In this document: positions 53,438-64,000 of the stretch, in pieces
How positions within the stretch are numbered: the first letter of the stretch is position 1
How the letters are laid out: the number at the start of each line of letters is the position of its first letter
NCBI GenBank assembly: GCA_934526015.1
Contig: CAKSZY010000001.1
Span: forward strand, 62,001 to 126,000
Source: an uncultured Dokdonella sp.
GTDB taxonomy: Bacteria; Pseudomonadota; Gammaproteobacteria; Xanthomonadales; Rhodanobacteraceae
DNA: 64,000 nt
Direction: 5' to 3'
The notes under the pieces: generated by a model
Database searches by the model: none
What the model saw: only the letters and a program-made list of their open reading frames with translations
Told to the model about the DNA's origin: nothing
Made by a program: the position numbers and the translations under genes

Positions 53438-55114
53438 TCAGTCGCCGCGGGCCGCATGACGCAGCATCTGCCGGGCATGCGCCAGCGTTTCGCGGGTGAT
53501 GTCGACGCCGCCGAGCATGCGCGCGATCTCGTCGACGCGGGCGCGCTCGTCGAGCGTCTCGATGCGGGTGCGGGTGTCGATGCCATCGCTCGACTTGGTC
53601 GCCTTGAGGTGCGCATGCCCCTGCGCGGCGACCTGGGCGAGATGGGTCACGCAAAGCACCTGGCGCGCGCCGCCGAGGCGGCGCAGCTTGCTGCCGACCA
53701 CTTCGGCGACGGCGCCGCCGATGCCGGCGTCGACTTCGTCGAAAACCATGCTGCCGACCTTGTCGAGGCCGAGCGCGGCAACCTCGATGGCGAGGCTGAT
53801 GCGCGAGAGTTCGCCACCCGAGGCGATCTTGCGCAGCGGGCGCGGCGGCTGACCGGGGTTGGCGCTGACGAGGAACTCGCAGCGCTCGCGGCCCTGGGGG
53901 TCGGGTTCGCCGCCCCCGCTCGCTTCCAGTTCGACTTCGAACCGTCCGCCTTGCATGCCGAGTTCGGCAAGCGCCGCCGCCACGGCCTTGCCGAACTCGC
54001 CGGCGGCGCGCCGGCGTGCCGTGGAGAGGGCAGACGCCGCGTCGGTCCATTCCGCCGCGAGGCGCTCGCGTTCGCGCAGCAAGCCGTCCAGGGCGGCACC
54101 GGCGCCACGCAGCGCCGCGAGTTCGCCGCGCAGTTCCTCGGCGTGCGCCTTCAACGCGGCCATCGGCTGGCGGTGCTTGCGCGCCAGTTCGTGCAGGCGC
54201 GCAAGGTGGTCGTCGATGTCGGCAAGGCGCTGCGGGTCGAGGTCGAGTCCGTCGCGGTGACGCGACAGCGAGGCGGCGGCCTCGTCGATCTGGACGCGAG
54301 CGCCGGTCAGCAGTTCGACCACCCCGGCGAGGCGCGGATCGAGCGCGGCCAGGCGGTTCGCCTCGTGTTCGGCGCGCGCGAGCACGCGGCCGAGCGAGTA
54401 CTCGCCATCGCCGTCGAGGGCTTCGTCGAGGCCGGCGCAGCCCTGCACGAGCTGGCCGGCGTTGGCCAGCCGGCGATGTTCGGCACCGAGCGCATCGAGC
54501 TCGGCCGGGTCGAGCGCATGCGCATCGAGTTCGGCGAGCTGGTGCTCGAGCCATTCCGCACGCGCGGCCGAATCTTCCCCGTGTGGCAGGGCAGCGATCC
54601 GTGCGCCGGTTTCGCGCCATGCACGCGCGCCCGACTCGACCGCCTTGCGTTCGGCTTCGTGACGACCGAACGCGTCCAGCAAGGCGAGTTGCCGGCGGCG
54701 GTCGAGCAGCGCCTGGTGCTCGTGCTGGCCGTGGATTTCGACGAGACCCTCGCCGATCGCCTTCAGCTGGGCGAGGGTGACCGGCCGGCCGTTGATCCAG
54801 GCGCGCGAGCTGCCTTCGCTGCGCAGGACGCGGCGCAGGGTGCAGGCGCCGTCCTCGTCGAGTTCCTCGTCGCGCAGCCACTGGGCGAGGTCGGGGCGAT
54901 CGGCGAGGTCGAATTCCGCGGACAACTCGGCCCGTTCGCAGCCGTGGCGGACCATCGTCGCCTCGGCCCGGGCGCCGGACAGCAGCAGCAACGCATCGAC
55001 CAGCAAGGACTTGCCGGCGCCGGTTTCGCCGGTGACGACGGTCAATCCCTGGCCGAAGCCGATCTCGGCTTCGTCGACGACGGCGAAATCCTTGACGTAC
55101 AGCGAGCGCAGCAT
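53438..55114 (-). CDS. recN: DNA repair protein RecN
   Basis: 558 residues from [20 protein letters not shown]. Walker A GETGAGKS (29-36), the ABC signature region [16 protein letters not shown] and Walker [13 protein letters not shown] form an SMC-like ATPase head at each end of a long helical middle (coiled coil, about residues 150-370). RecN gathers broken DNA ends during SOS repair. It is divergent from hrcA. A longer frame upstream of the chosen ATG lacks conserved residues. Confidence 0.95.
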   Translation of the reverse strand: MLRSLYVKDFAVVDEAEIGFGQGLTVVTGETGAGKSLLVDALLLLSGARAEATMVRHGCERAELSAEFDLADRPDLAQWLRDEELDEDGACTLRRVLRSEGSSRAWINGRPVTLAQLKAIGEGLVEIHGQHEHQALLDRRRQLALLDAFGRHEAERKAVESGARAWRETGARIAALPHGEDSAARAEWLEHQLAELDAHALDPAELDALGAEHRRLANAGQLVQGCAGLDEALDGDGEYSLGRVLARAEHEANRLAALDPRLAGVVELLTGARVQIDEAAASLSRHRDGLDLDPQRLADIDDHLARLHELARKHRQPMAALKAHAEELRGELAALRGAGAALDGLLRERERLAAEWTDAASALSTARRRAAGEFGKAVAAALAELGMQGGRFEVELEASGGGEPDPQGRERCEFLVSANPGQPPRPLRKIASGGELSRISLAIEVAALGLDKVGSMVFDEVDAGIGGAVAEVVGSKLRRLGGARQVLCVTHLAQVAAQGHAHLKATKSSDGIDTRTRIETLDERARVDEIARMLGGVDITRETLAHARQMLRHAARGD

Positions 55115-55149
55115 GCGGAATTCCGGTGGAGCGGGCGCGCCAGTTTCAC

Positions 55150-55237
55150 GGCCGCGGCAGCGGACCGCAAGCCATCCACCGGTCCGTCGAGCCGCTGCCG
55201 CGGCCGGACCGTGGTGGCGTCCGGCGCGCGCCGGACG
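55150..55237. repeat. Inverted repeats in the recN-hrcA divergent region
   Basis: GGCCGCGGCAGCGG (55150-55163) is inverted as CCGCTGCCGCGGCC (55192-55205), and CGTCCGGCGCGCGCCGGACG (55218-55237) is a perfect 20-base palindrome. They fill the gap between the two divergent starts. No CIRCE element is seen. Confidence 0.65.
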
Positions 55238-55274
55238 GTCGCGGGCATGTCGCTGCGGCGTGTATCCTCGCGGC

Positions 55275-56330
55275 ATGGCATCCCGCCCTTCGCTCCCGCT
55301 CGATCCGCGCTCGCGCAGCCTGCTGCGTTCGCTCATCTCGCAGTACATCAGCGAGGGCCAGCCGGTCGGCTCGCGCACGCTGTCGAAGTCGTCGGGCCTC
55401 GACGTCAGCCCGGCGACGATCCGCAACATCCTTGCCGACCTCGAGGAAGCGGGCCTGGTGGCGGCGCCGCACACCTCGGCCGGGCGCGTGCCGACCGCGC
55501 AGGGCTACCGCGTCTTCGTCGACAGCCTGCTCGAAGTACGCCCGCTCGGCGAGCCGCAGGTCGAGCATCTGCGCCGCGAGCTGCCGACCGGGGCGGCAAC
55601 GCCGGCCCTGCTCGGCAGCGCCAGCGCGCTGCTGTCGGAGATGACCCGTTTCGTCGGCGTGGTCAGCGTGCCGCGCCACGACGAGTTCCCGTTCCGCCAT
55701 GTCGATTTCGTCGCCCTCGACGCGCATCGCGTGCTGGTCATCCTCGTCTTCACCGACGGCCAGGTGCAGAACCGCGTGATCGAGACGCGCCAGCGGTACA
55801 CGCCGGCGGAGCTCGAGCAGACCGCGAACTTCCTCAACGCGAACTATGCCGGCATGCGCCTCGACGAGATCCGCGAGCGCCTGCTGCGCGAAATGCGCGA
55901 CGAGGGCGCGCGGCTCAACCGCTTGCTGGCGAACGCCGTCGAAGTGGCGCGCCAGGCCTTCGAGGCGCCCGCGGACAACGACATGCTGGTGTCCGGCCAG
56001 ACCAACCTGATGGGCGTGCACGAAGCCACCGATGTCGACCGCCTGCGCGAGCTGTTCGACGCCTTCCAGCGCAAGCGCGATCTGCTGCAACTGCTGGAGC
56101 GCTGCGCGCGGGCCGACGGCGTGCGCCTGTTCATCGGCGAGGAGTCCGGCTTCGCCGCGCTCGACGGCTATTCGCTGGTGACCGCGCCGTACGGGGTCGA
56201 GGGTCGCGTGCTTGGCGTGCTCGGCGTGATCGGGCCGACCCGCATGGCCTACGAACGCGTGATCCCGGTCGTCAGCGCCACCGCGCAACTCATCTCCGGT
56301 GCCTTGAACCGTACCGGCGCGCCCCAATAG
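55275..56330 (+). CDS. hrcA: Heat-inducible transcription repressor HrcA
   Basis: 351 residues. The N-terminal winged HTH ISQYISEGQPVGSRTLSKSSGLDVSPATIRNILADLEEAGL is canonical; the GAF-like and dimer domains follow and end in GVIGPTRMAYERVIPVVSATAQLISGALN. HrcA binds CIRCE operators of chaperone genes and is kept active by GroEL. It is the first gene of hrcA-grpE-dnaK-dnaJ. No CIRCE is visible in front of it, so its targets are probably elsewhere (for example groESL). Confidence 0.96.
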   Translation: MASRPSLPLDPRSRSLLRSLISQYISEGQPVGSRTLSKSSGLDVSPATIRNILADLEEAGLVAAPHTSAGRVPTAQGYRVFVDSLLEVRPLGEPQVEHLRRELPTGAATPALLGSASALLSEMTRFVGVVSVPRHDEFPFRHVDFVALDAHRVLVILVFTDGQVQNRVIETRQRYTPAELEQTANFLNANYAGMRLDEIRERLLREMRDEGARLNRLLANAVEVARQAFEAPADNDMLVSGQTNLMGVHEATDVDRLRELFDAFQRKRDLLQLLERCARADGVRLFIGEESGFAALDGYSLVTAPYGVEGRVLGVLGVIGPTRMAYERVIPVVSATAQLISGALNRTGAPQ

Positions 56331-56427
56331 CGGGGGCGAACCGCAAGCCGGCGCGGCAACGTCCGGCATATCGAGGGGAAATCCGTGGAGCGCCCGCCTG
56401 GGCGGCCACCCATGTCCTGGAGGCACG

Positions 56428-56964
56428 ATGGAGAACACCAATCCGACCCCGGATACCGGCGACATGCCGGCCGCGGACGAGAGCGCAGCCGGCAGCAACG
56501 AGGCGCTCGGCCAGCTCGTCAACGAATACGAAGCCAAGCTCGGCGAGATGCGCGAGATCCTGCTGCGCGAACGCGCCGAGATCGACAACCAGCGCAAGCG
56601 CCTGCAGCGCGATCTCGAGCAGGCACGCCGGTTCGCCAGCGAGCGCCTGCTTGCCGACCTGCTGCCGGTGATCGACAACCTCGAGCGCGGACTGGCTGCC
56701 GACAGCAGCGATGGCGCGGGCCTGCGCGGCGGCGTGGAGCTGACCCTGAAGGAATTCCTGCGCGTGACGGCAAGCCACGGCCTCGTCGTGGTCGACCCGC
56801 TCGGTGCCGCCTTCGACCCGGAACAGCACCAGGCCATGGCCATGGTGGAGACCGCCGCCCAGGCGCCGGACACCGTGGTTGCCGTGCTGCAGAAGGGCTA
56901 CCGGCTGCACGAGCGCCTGTTGCGCCCGGCGATGGTCAACGTCGCCCAGGCCCCGGCCGGCTGA
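56428..56964 (+). CDS. grpE: Nucleotide exchange factor GrpE
   Basis: 178 residues. An acidic, low-complexity N-terminus is followed by a long coiled coil (LGQLVNEYEAKLGEMREILLRERAEIDNQRKRL) and a beta domain with FDPEQHQAMAMVE. It releases ADP from DnaK. GGAGG lies seven bases before the ATG. The gene is 97 bases after hrcA and 100 bases before dnaK. Confidence 0.96.
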   Translation: MENTNPTPDTGDMPAADESAAGSNEALGQLVNEYEAKLGEMREILLRERAEIDNQRKRLQRDLEQARRFASERLLADLLPVIDNLERGLAADSSDGAGLRGGVELTLKEFLRVTASHGLVVVDPLGAAFDPEQHQAMAMVETAAQAPDTVVAVLQKGYRLHERLLRPAMVNVAQAPAG

Positions 56965-56986
56965 CGCCGCCATCCGCGCGGCAGCG

Positions 56987-57016
56987 CTTGAAAGGGCGCC
57001 GAAAACCACCACCTAG
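56987..57016 (+). promoter_or_regulatory. Candidate sigma32 (heat-shock) promoter before dnaK
   Basis: CTTGAAA at 56987-56993 is the sigma32 -35 consensus. A CCACCTA segment at 57009-57015, 15 bases further, is a partial match to the CCCCATNT -10. It would give dnaK its own heat-shock start inside the operon. Confidence 0.38.
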
Positions 57017-57064
57017 CGAGCCAGTGGTCGCAAGACCAGACATCCAATTCGGGAGAGCGCAACA

Positions 57065-58987
<1,923 letters not shown>

Positions 58988-59002
58988 GCCCGGACCGCTG
59001 AT

Positions 59003-59036
59003 CCGGCAGGGCGACGCTTCGGCTTCGCCCTGCCGG
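59003..59036. other. Strong hairpin between dnaK and dnaJ
   Basis: CCGGCAGGGCGA (59003-59014) pairs with TCGCCCTGCCGG (59025-59036) around a 10-base loop. There is no T run. It could partly end transcription or protect the dnaK mRNA end. Confidence 0.6.
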
Positions 59037-59106
59037 CCGCTCCGTGACCCGTCCGCCTTCGGCTCCCGCGTAATCCGAATCCCGAACTCCAGATCCCGGC
59101 ACCTCC

Positions 59107-60240
59107 ATGGCCAAGCGCTGCTACTACGAAGTCCTCTCGGTCGAGCGGACCGTCGACGACGGTGAACTGAAGAAGTCGTTCCGTCGCCTGGCGATGAAGT
59201 ACCACCCCGACCGCTGTCCGGACGATCCGGCCGCGCAGGAAAAGTTCAAGGAGGCCAAGGAAGCCTACGAAGTCCTCACCGATCCGCAGAAGCGGGCGGC
59301 GTATGACCGCCACGGCCATGCGGCGTTCGAGCACGGCATGGGAGGGCGCGGTGGCGGCGGCTTCAACGGCGACGTTGGCGACATCTTCGGCGACATCTTC
59401 AGCGACATCTTCGGCATGGGCGGCGCGCGCGGCGGTGGCCGTCCGCGGCGCGGCTCGGATTTGCGCTACCTGCTCGAACTCGACCTCGAGGAAGCGGTGT
59501 TCGGCGTCGACCGGCAGATCGAGGTGCCGACCCTGGTCGCCTGCGGCAGCTGCGAAGGCAGCGGTTCCGAAGACGGCAAGACCTCGACCTGTTCGACCTG
59601 CCGCGGCCAGGGCCGCGTGCGCATGCAGAACGGCATCTTCTCGGTGCAGCAGACCTGCCCGCACTGCGCCGGCAGCGGCAAGACGGTCGCCAACCCGTGC
59701 AAGGCCTGCCAGGGCGAAGGACGCGTGCACGACGAACGCACCCTGCAGGTGAAGATTCCCGCCGGCGTCGATTCCGGCGACCGCATCCGCCTGGCCGGGC
59801 AGGGCGAGGCGGGGCCGGCCGGCACCGTGCCGGGCGACCTCTACGTCGAGGTGCGCGTGCGCGAACACGAGATCTTCGTGCGCGAGGGCGACGATCTCTA
59901 CTGCGAGCTGCCGATCCGCTATGGCCAGGCCGCGCTCGGGGCCGAACTCGCCGTGCCGACGCTCGGTGGCGAGGCCATGGTCACGATTCCGCCGGAGACG
60001 CAGACGGGCAAGTTGTTCCGTCTGCGCGGCAAGGGCGTGAAGTCGGTGCGCAGCGGGCGCACGGGCGACCTGATGTGCCGCGTCGTCGTCGAGACGCCGG
60101 TCAAGCTGACCGGCGAGCAGCGCGACTTGCTCGAGCGCTTCGAGGCGACCTTCGCCGGCGAGGATGGCCACACCCATTCGCCGCGCAACCGCTCCTGGCT
60201 CGACGGGGTCAAGCAGTTCTGGGATCGCGTGACCTCCTGA
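59107..60240 (+). CDS. dnaJ: Co-chaperone DnaJ
   Basis: 377 residues. The J domain has HPD at 33-35, a Gly/Phe-rich linker spans about 77-118, and four CxxCxGxG zinc motifs are at 146, 162, 184 and 198. It delivers clients to DnaK and stimulates its ATPase. Spacing of 119 bases after dnaK includes a hairpin. It is followed by dapB. Confidence 0.97.
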   Translation: MAKRCYYEVLSVERTVDDGELKKSFRRLAMKYHPDRCPDDPAAQEKFKEAKEAYEVLTDPQKRAAYDRHGHAAFEHGMGGRGGGGFNGDVGDIFGDIFSDIFGMGGARGGGRPRRGSDLRYLLELDLEEAVFGVDRQIEVPTLVACGSCEGSGSEDGKTSTCSTCRGQGRVRMQNGIFSVQQTCPHCAGSGKTVANPCKACQGEGRVHDERTLQVKIPAGVDSGDRIRLAGQGEAGPAGTVPGDLYVEVRVREHEIFVREGDDLYCELPIRYGQAALGAELAVPTLGGEAMVTIPPETQTGKLFRLRGKGVKSVRSGRTGDLMCRVVVETPVKLTGEQRDLLERFEATFAGEDGHTHSPRNRSWLDGVKQFWDRVTS

Positions 60241-60386
60241 TCCCGCTTGCACCGGTGCGCAGGCAGGGCCGCCGCGCCCGCTTCGACGCCGGCAAAATGG
60301 ATCGGCCATCCCGTCCCTTGCACACATGCGCGCCAGCGTCGATGCTCGCGGGCAGGCGCTCCCGCCCCGACCGGATCCAGACCTGC

Positions 60387-61163
60387 ATGGCGACGACGAC
60401 ACGCATCCTGCTGTTCGGGGCTGCCGGCCGCATGGGCGAAGCGGTCATGCGCCTCGCCGCGACGAACGAGCGCGCGAGCATCGCCGCCGCGGTCGTGCGC
60501 GACGGCTCGGCGCAGCAAGGGCAGGTGGCGGCCAACGCGCCGCAGCTGCGTTACACCGCCACGCCGCCGGCCACGACCGCGGCCGACGTCGTCCTCGATG
60601 TCGCCGGTCCGGCCGGTTTCGACGCCGCGCTCGCCGCCGCACTCGCTCGCGGCATCGGTTTCGCCAGTGGCTCGACCGGATTGTCTGCACCGCAACTCGC
60701 CGCCCTCGAAGCGGCCTCGCGGCAGGTGCCCGTCCTGCTCGCCGCCAACTTCAGCCTCGGCATTGCGGTACTCGCGCACCTCGTCGCCGAGGCCGCCGGG
60801 CGCCTGCGTGAATGGGACATCGAGATCGTCGAGGCGCATCACCGCCAGAAACGCGATGCGCCGTCCGGAACCGCACTGCTGCTCGGCGATGCGGCGCGGC
60901 AGGGCCGACAGACTCCCCTGGCAGACGCCGATCCCGCCCGCACGGGCCCGCGCAAGGACGGCGAACTCGGCTATGCGGTCCTGCGGGCCGGCGACATCGT
61001 CGGCGAACACACGGTCTGGCTGGCCGGCGAAAGCGAGCGTCTCGAACTCGGCCACCGCGCGAGCGATCGTGACGTCTTCGCACGCGGCGCACTCGCGGCG
61101 GCGACGTGGCTCGCCGGCCGCGCTCCCGGCCGTTACGCGATGGGCGACGTGCTCGGCTTCTGA
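60387..61163 (+). CDS. dapB: 4-hydroxy-tetrahydrodipicolinate reductase
   Basis: 258 residues. ILLFGAAGRMGEAVMRLA is the NAD(P) motif, and EIVEAHHRQKRDAPSGTAL is the catalytic DapB signature. It reduces the lysine and meso-diaminopimelate precursor, needed for peptidoglycan. The frame continues far upstream but the motif places the start at 60387. The gene lies 146 bases after dnaJ; whether it is in the heat-shock operon is open. carA lies beyond two minus-strand genes. Confidence 0.96.
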   Translation: MATTTRILLFGAAGRMGEAVMRLAATNERASIAAAVVRDGSAQQGQVAANAPQLRYTATPPATTAADVVLDVAGPAGFDAALAAALARGIGFASGSTGLSAPQLAALEAASRQVPVLLAANFSLGIAVLAHLVAEAAGRLREWDIEIVEAHHRQKRDAPSGTALLLGDAARQGRQTPLADADPARTGPRKDGELGYAVLRAGDIVGEHTVWLAGESERLELGHRASDRDVFARGALAAATWLAGRAPGRYAMGDVLGF

Positions 61164-61184
61164 GCCTGCCGCCCGGCGGCGGAC

Positions 61185-62738
61185 TCAATCCACTCGCGTG
61201 CGGGGGTCGAAGGGAATCGGGTGCTGGCCGGTACCGCGTCCGCTGGCGCGCATCGCCGGCGCCTGACGATCGGCGGCGAGACGGGTCTGCAAGCCGGGCG
61301 GGATCGGATGGAACGGCGTGTCCTGAAAGCGGCCGGCCAGGCTGCGGGTACCGGTGGCGCCGGGATCGAGCCAGTCGCGCAGGCGCGTGCCGGCACTGCT
61401 GCCGTCCCATGCGGCCGACATCTTGCCGTAGCAGTCGATGCCGCCGTTGGGTTGGGTCGGGTTGCCCGTGCTGCAGTCCGCGTTTCCGCCGGACAGCATG
61501 CCGATCAGGCGCTTGCCGGTGCCGCCGCCTTCACCGGCCGGAATCCACAAGCCGGAACCCGAAGAACCGCCCTCGGTGGTGCCTTGCTGGTAGGGGCCGC
61601 TCAGCCAGTGCGTGTTGAAGCTGGTGCCGCCGGTGCCGATGCAGTTGTTGGTGGTGCGCGGGGCCATGTTCGAGGCGGTCACCTTGGCCACGTCGCCGCG
61701 CGGATGATGCAGGCCGATGCTCGAACCCGGGGCGATGCCGGTGGCATCCCAGCCGGCGAAAAAGATGCGCCAGGCCGGGTCCGGGGCGGCATTGAGTTCG
61801 ACCAGGCTGAAGTCGACATCGGCCCGGGTGGCGCGCAGGCTTGCGCCGGTCTGGTTCTGCGCCAGCGACCAGCCGCTGGTCGGCGAGCATTGCGCCGAGC
61901 GGTAGTTCCAGTAGACGCGCATGCTGGCCACTTCGCTGGCCGTCGACATGCAGTGCGCAGCGGTCAGCACGTAGGCGCGCGGGGTCGTGGCGGCGCTGTT
62001 CAACATCGTGCCGGTGCAGATGTAGCCGATGCCGTTGTCGCCGCGGAACTCATAGTAGGCGAGCGCGCGCTGCTCGTCGGAATACGGCTGGCCGAGCGGG
62101 CAGACGACATTGATGTTGCAGGCTCCCGATGATTGCGGTCCGGCCAGCTTGGCCAGGCCGAACAGGTCGCGGAAGCCGGCACCGACCTCGGTGAGGACGA
62201 GGTCCAGATCGGCTGGCGTGACACCCGGCGGCAACTGCAGCTCGATGTGCGCCGAGGCACCGGGAATCATCGGCAGCCACAGTGGCTCGCCATCCTGGGC
62301 GTCATAGGGTCCCTCGTAATACCCGGTCGCACCGACCACCCACATCCGTGCGCCTTCCGGCAGGCGGTAGCGTTCGAAGCCGAGATGGAGATCGGTCGCT
62401 CCGGGGACGTCGACCGCGAACTGCCAGAGCTGGCGGCCGTCGTCGAGTTGCTGCCAGCGACCGTCGACGCGCGGGTCGATCAGGGTCGGCTGGCCGGTCG
62501 AGATCGCCAGGCGTTTGTCGATCACCGCCGGGAGGGCGGATTTCTCCACGAAATCGTGGCTGCGGCGCAGCGCCGCGGCGTCGATGCCGGGCAGGACGAT
62601 CCGCTCGATCCGCGCGTCCGCACGAGCGGGATCGAGAAGGAGCGGACGTTCGCCCTGGCGGGCCATCGCGGCACCGGCGACCAGCAACAGGGGCGCCAGC
62701 AACAGCGTCGCGGCACGGGATGCATTCGACACGGACAT
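61185..62738 (-). CDS. Exported trypsin-like serine protease, lysyl-endopeptidase-like
   Basis: 517 residues. A signal peptide (MSVSNASRAATLLLAPLLLVAGAAMA) and an N-terminal prodomain of about 200 residues precede a chymotrypsin fold. Catalytic residues are His262 (VLTAAHC), Asp309 (ADVDFSLVEL) and Ser393 (EGGSSGSGLW). The cysteine pattern and GRFQDTPFHPIPP-like tail resemble lysyl endopeptidases of this order. Extracellular protein degradation is inferred. It follows dapB convergently by 22 bases. Confidence 0.87.
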   Translation of the reverse strand: MSVSNASRAATLLLAPLLLVAGAAMARQGERPLLLDPARADARIERIVLPGIDAAALRRSHDFVEKSALPAVIDKRLAISTGQPTLIDPRVDGRWQQLDDGRQLWQFAVDVPGATDLHLGFERYRLPEGARMWVVGATGYYEGPYDAQDGEPLWLPMIPGASAHIELQLPPGVTPADLDLVLTEVGAGFRDLFGLAKLAGPQSSGACNINVVCPLGQPYSDEQRALAYYEFRGDNGIGYICTGTMLNSAATTPRAYVLTAAHCMSTASEVASMRVYWNYRSAQCSPTSGWSLAQNQTGASLRATRADVDFSLVELNAAPDPAWRIFFAGWDATGIAPGSSIGLHHPRGDVAKVTASNMAPRTTNNCIGTGGTSFNTHWLSGPYQQGTTEGGSSGSGLWIPAGEGGGTGKRLIGMLSGGNADCSTGNPTQPNGGIDCYGKMSAAWDGSSAGTRLRDWLDPGATGTRSLAGRFQDTPFHPIPPGLQTRLAADRQAPAMRASGRGTGQHPIPFDPRTRVD

Positions 62739-62755
62739 GGGTCGTTCTCCGTCGG

Positions 62756-63439
62756 TCAGTCGAGATGGGCCGCGTCGTCCTTGCGACCGGCTCCGAGGCG
62801 GCGATCGATGCCGCCGAACAGGCGCTTGAACCAGCGCGACAGGCGTCCGCGTTTCGTCTTGCGCAGCTTTTCTTCCTCGCTGGTCAACCAGGCCACCTGG
62901 ATGACCCTGCGTTCCCCCTCATACGGAAGATGGCCGTGAAAGGAGTTGTCGGCGCGGCCGAACACGACGAAATTCCCGTACAGCGGACGCACCTCGGGGG
63001 CGACGAGATCATCAATGCTGTCCTCGCGGGCGAGGAAACGAAGGCAGCCTTCGCTGGTGTCGGGCCAGTCGGCGTTGAGGTAGAGCAGGGCGGTGGCGAT
63101 CTTCGATCGGCTGTCGGTGTGGATCGTGCCGTGGCGCCGGTTCAAGGAGCGGCAGATCGTCACCAGGCTCGGGCGCCGGCCGAGGCCCGCGATGCCGAGC
63201 TGCGCGCCGATCCACTCGGCGAATGCCGGCTCCGTCAATTCGTCGACCAGCGCATTGACCGCGGCGCCGCAGTCGCGCGACTCATGCGGGAAAAAGCCGG
63301 CATTCGGATAGCGGGGAAAATCGCTGTCGAGCGCGGCACGCGCCATCTCGGGCAGCACGCCGCGAGCCACCAGGAACGCAAACGGTTCGCGGCGGACATC
63401 GGCGGTGGCCTGGAGTGCGTCGGTGTCGAGGAAGCCCAT
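62756..63439 (-). CDS. 2OG-Fe(II) oxygenase family protein
   Basis: 227 residues. The metal set is His107-Thr-Asp109 (GTIHTDSRSK) and His168 (NSFHGHLPYEGE), with Arg177/178 as the 2-oxoglutarate contact. The family hydroxylates diverse substrates using iron and 2-oxoglutarate; members of this type near surface-glycan genes are known, but none is adjacent here. A basic C-terminal tail (EEEKLRKTKRGRLSRWFKRLFGG) is unusual and may bind a membrane or nucleic acid. It lies 17 bases before the protease gene on the same strand. Confidence 0.83.
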   Translation of the reverse strand: MGFLDTDALQATADVRREPFAFLVARGVLPEMARAALDSDFPRYPNAGFFPHESRDCGAAVNALVDELTEPAFAEWIGAQLGIAGLGRRPSLVTICRSLNRRHGTIHTDSRSKIATALLYLNADWPDTSEGCLRFLAREDSIDDLVAPEVRPLYGNFVVFGRADNSFHGHLPYEGERRVIQVAWLTSEEEKLRKTKRGRLSRWFKRLFGGIDRRLGAGRKDDAAHLD

Positions 63440-63795
63440 GCGTGGCGATCAGGCCGGAGAGGGGGCGATTCTAGCCGGTCCCGCCTGGAGGCAAGTCCCG
63501 GCGGCGGCGGTTGCCCGGACGCAAGCGGACCGGCACGGCGAATGCGGGGCCTCAGCGGTGCCGGACATCGGCATAGCACCGGCTGCAGCCGGCGCTGCAG
63601 GGTGGGCCGCGCTCCCTGAATGAATCGCCGCAGACGCCCGTCGCGCGGTGGACAGCAGGGCGCTCGTTACCTATCATTCCCGCTCGCCTTGACCCCCCAT
63701 TCACGCCCTCCGCGGACTGGCTGCTGCCGGACCGCGGGTATCGTCGCACCTGCATGGCAGGAACATCCGGCGAGGGCCCCGACCCAGGCGAACGC
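63440..63795. other. Upstream region of carA, 356 bp
   Basis: The region lies between the minus-strand oxygenase start and carA and carries the carA promoter candidate. A 14-base palindrome, CCGGCTGCAGCCGG, lies near 63580-63595. No further gene is seen. Confidence 0.45.
63649..63677 (+). promoter_or_regulatory. Candidate sigma70 promoter for carA
   Basis: TGGACA (63649-63654) and TATCAT (63672-63677) are separated by 17 bases. The transcript would have a leader of roughly 110 bases before the carA ATG, room for pyrimidine- or arginine-linked control. Confidence 0.55.
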
Positions 63796-64000
63796 ATGAC
63801 CATCCCAGCCCTGCTCGCACTCGCCGACGGCAGCCTGTTCGAAGGCCGCTCGATCGGTGCGGCCGGCAGCACGACCGGCGAAGTCGTGTTCAACACGGCG
63901 ATGACCGGCTACCAGGAGATCCTCACCGATCCCTCGTATGCCCGCCAGATCGTCACCCTGACCTATCCGCACGTCGGCAATACCGGCTGCAATGCCGCCG
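63796..64000 (+). CDS. carA: Carbamoyl-phosphate synthase small subunit, 3' truncated by window edge
   Basis: 68 complete codons are visible. [49 protein letters not shown] is the canonical N-terminus, with the conserved [16 protein letters not shown] motif. The full enzyme hydrolyses glutamine to feed ammonia to CarB for arginine and pyrimidine synthesis. A near-consensus promoter precedes it. Confidence 0.95.
   Translation, partial: MTIPALLALADGSLFEGRSIGAAGSTTGEVVFNTAMTGYQEILTDPSYARQIVTLTYPHVGNTGCNAA

Noticed and set aside
53333..56671. A 1112-codon plus-strand frame across recN and hrcA
   Set aside because: It runs antisense to recN and out of frame with hrcA; both have complete family motifs.
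56331..57064. CIRCE element before grpE or dnaK
   Set aside because: No TTAGCACTC-N9-GAGTGCTAA or close variant was found.

Overview
The window is about 64 kb of GC-rich chromosome from a gammaproteobacterium, most likely of the order Lysobacterales (Xanthomonadales), perhaps near Dokdonella or another Rhodanobacteraceae. The reasons are the two housekeeping blocks mutS...pncC-recA-recX-alaS-csrA-tRNA-Ser and recN/hrcA-grpE-dnaK-dnaJ-dapB-carA, the imuB-dnaE2 mutagenesis pair, a secreted protein ending in an FKDGFD-type tail, and REP-like palindromes. The taxonomic call is inference from gene content and order; no comparison was run.

Layout. Positions 1-2.7 kb hold the end of a trans-sulfuration PLP enzyme, a flavin-binding stress protein and a class V aminotransferase. 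2.8-7.8 kb carries a small DUF1161 protein and the translationally coupled imuB-dnaE2 mutasome genes without a neighbouring imuA. 8-22 kb is a run of single genes: AI-2E-type permease, YhiN-like flavoprotein, PDZ lipoprotein, a large secreted repeat protein with a clear terminator, DUF2785 and DUF2891 proteins, a YbdK-type ligase beside a class-C26 glutamyl hydrolase, a degenerate SDR, asnS with two small partners, an A-type Fe-S carrier and a cold-shock protein. 22.5-26.1 kb holds a two-cytochrome (five-haem) module divergent from an Old Yellow Enzyme. 26.2-32.9 kb holds Mpo1-like and S4-domain genes, a 12-TM NTT/MFS-like transporter, a Tat-exported aldo/keto reductase and two acyltransferase-3 proteins that follow mutS.

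35.6-41.7 kb looks like an insertion between mutS and pncC: a DUF433/PIN toxin-antitoxin pair convergent with a type I restriction-modification operon (hsdR-hsdM-hsdS). HsdM contains an in-frame hairpin element. 42-47.6 kb is the recombination/translation core pncC, recA, recX, alaS, csrA and tRNA-Ser(GCU). Directly behind the tRNA lie 2.8 tandem copies of a 191-bp unit, each carrying a Rho-independent terminator and further hairpins.

48-53 kb contains envelope and exported proteins, including an unusual zinc-metalloprotease-TPM fusion lipoprotein, and gdx (sugE) preceded by a textbook guanidine-II (mini-ykkC) riboswitch. 53.4-64 kb holds recN divergent from the heat-shock operon hrcA-grpE-dnaK-dnaJ, then dapB, an exported lysyl-endopeptidase-like protease, a 2OG-Fe(II) oxygenase and the start of carA.

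The strongest signals outside ordinary annotation are the guanidine-II riboswitch, the tandem structured repeats after tRNA-Ser, the palindromic insert inside hsdM, the helically phased repeat in front of imuB, and the protease-TPM fusion.
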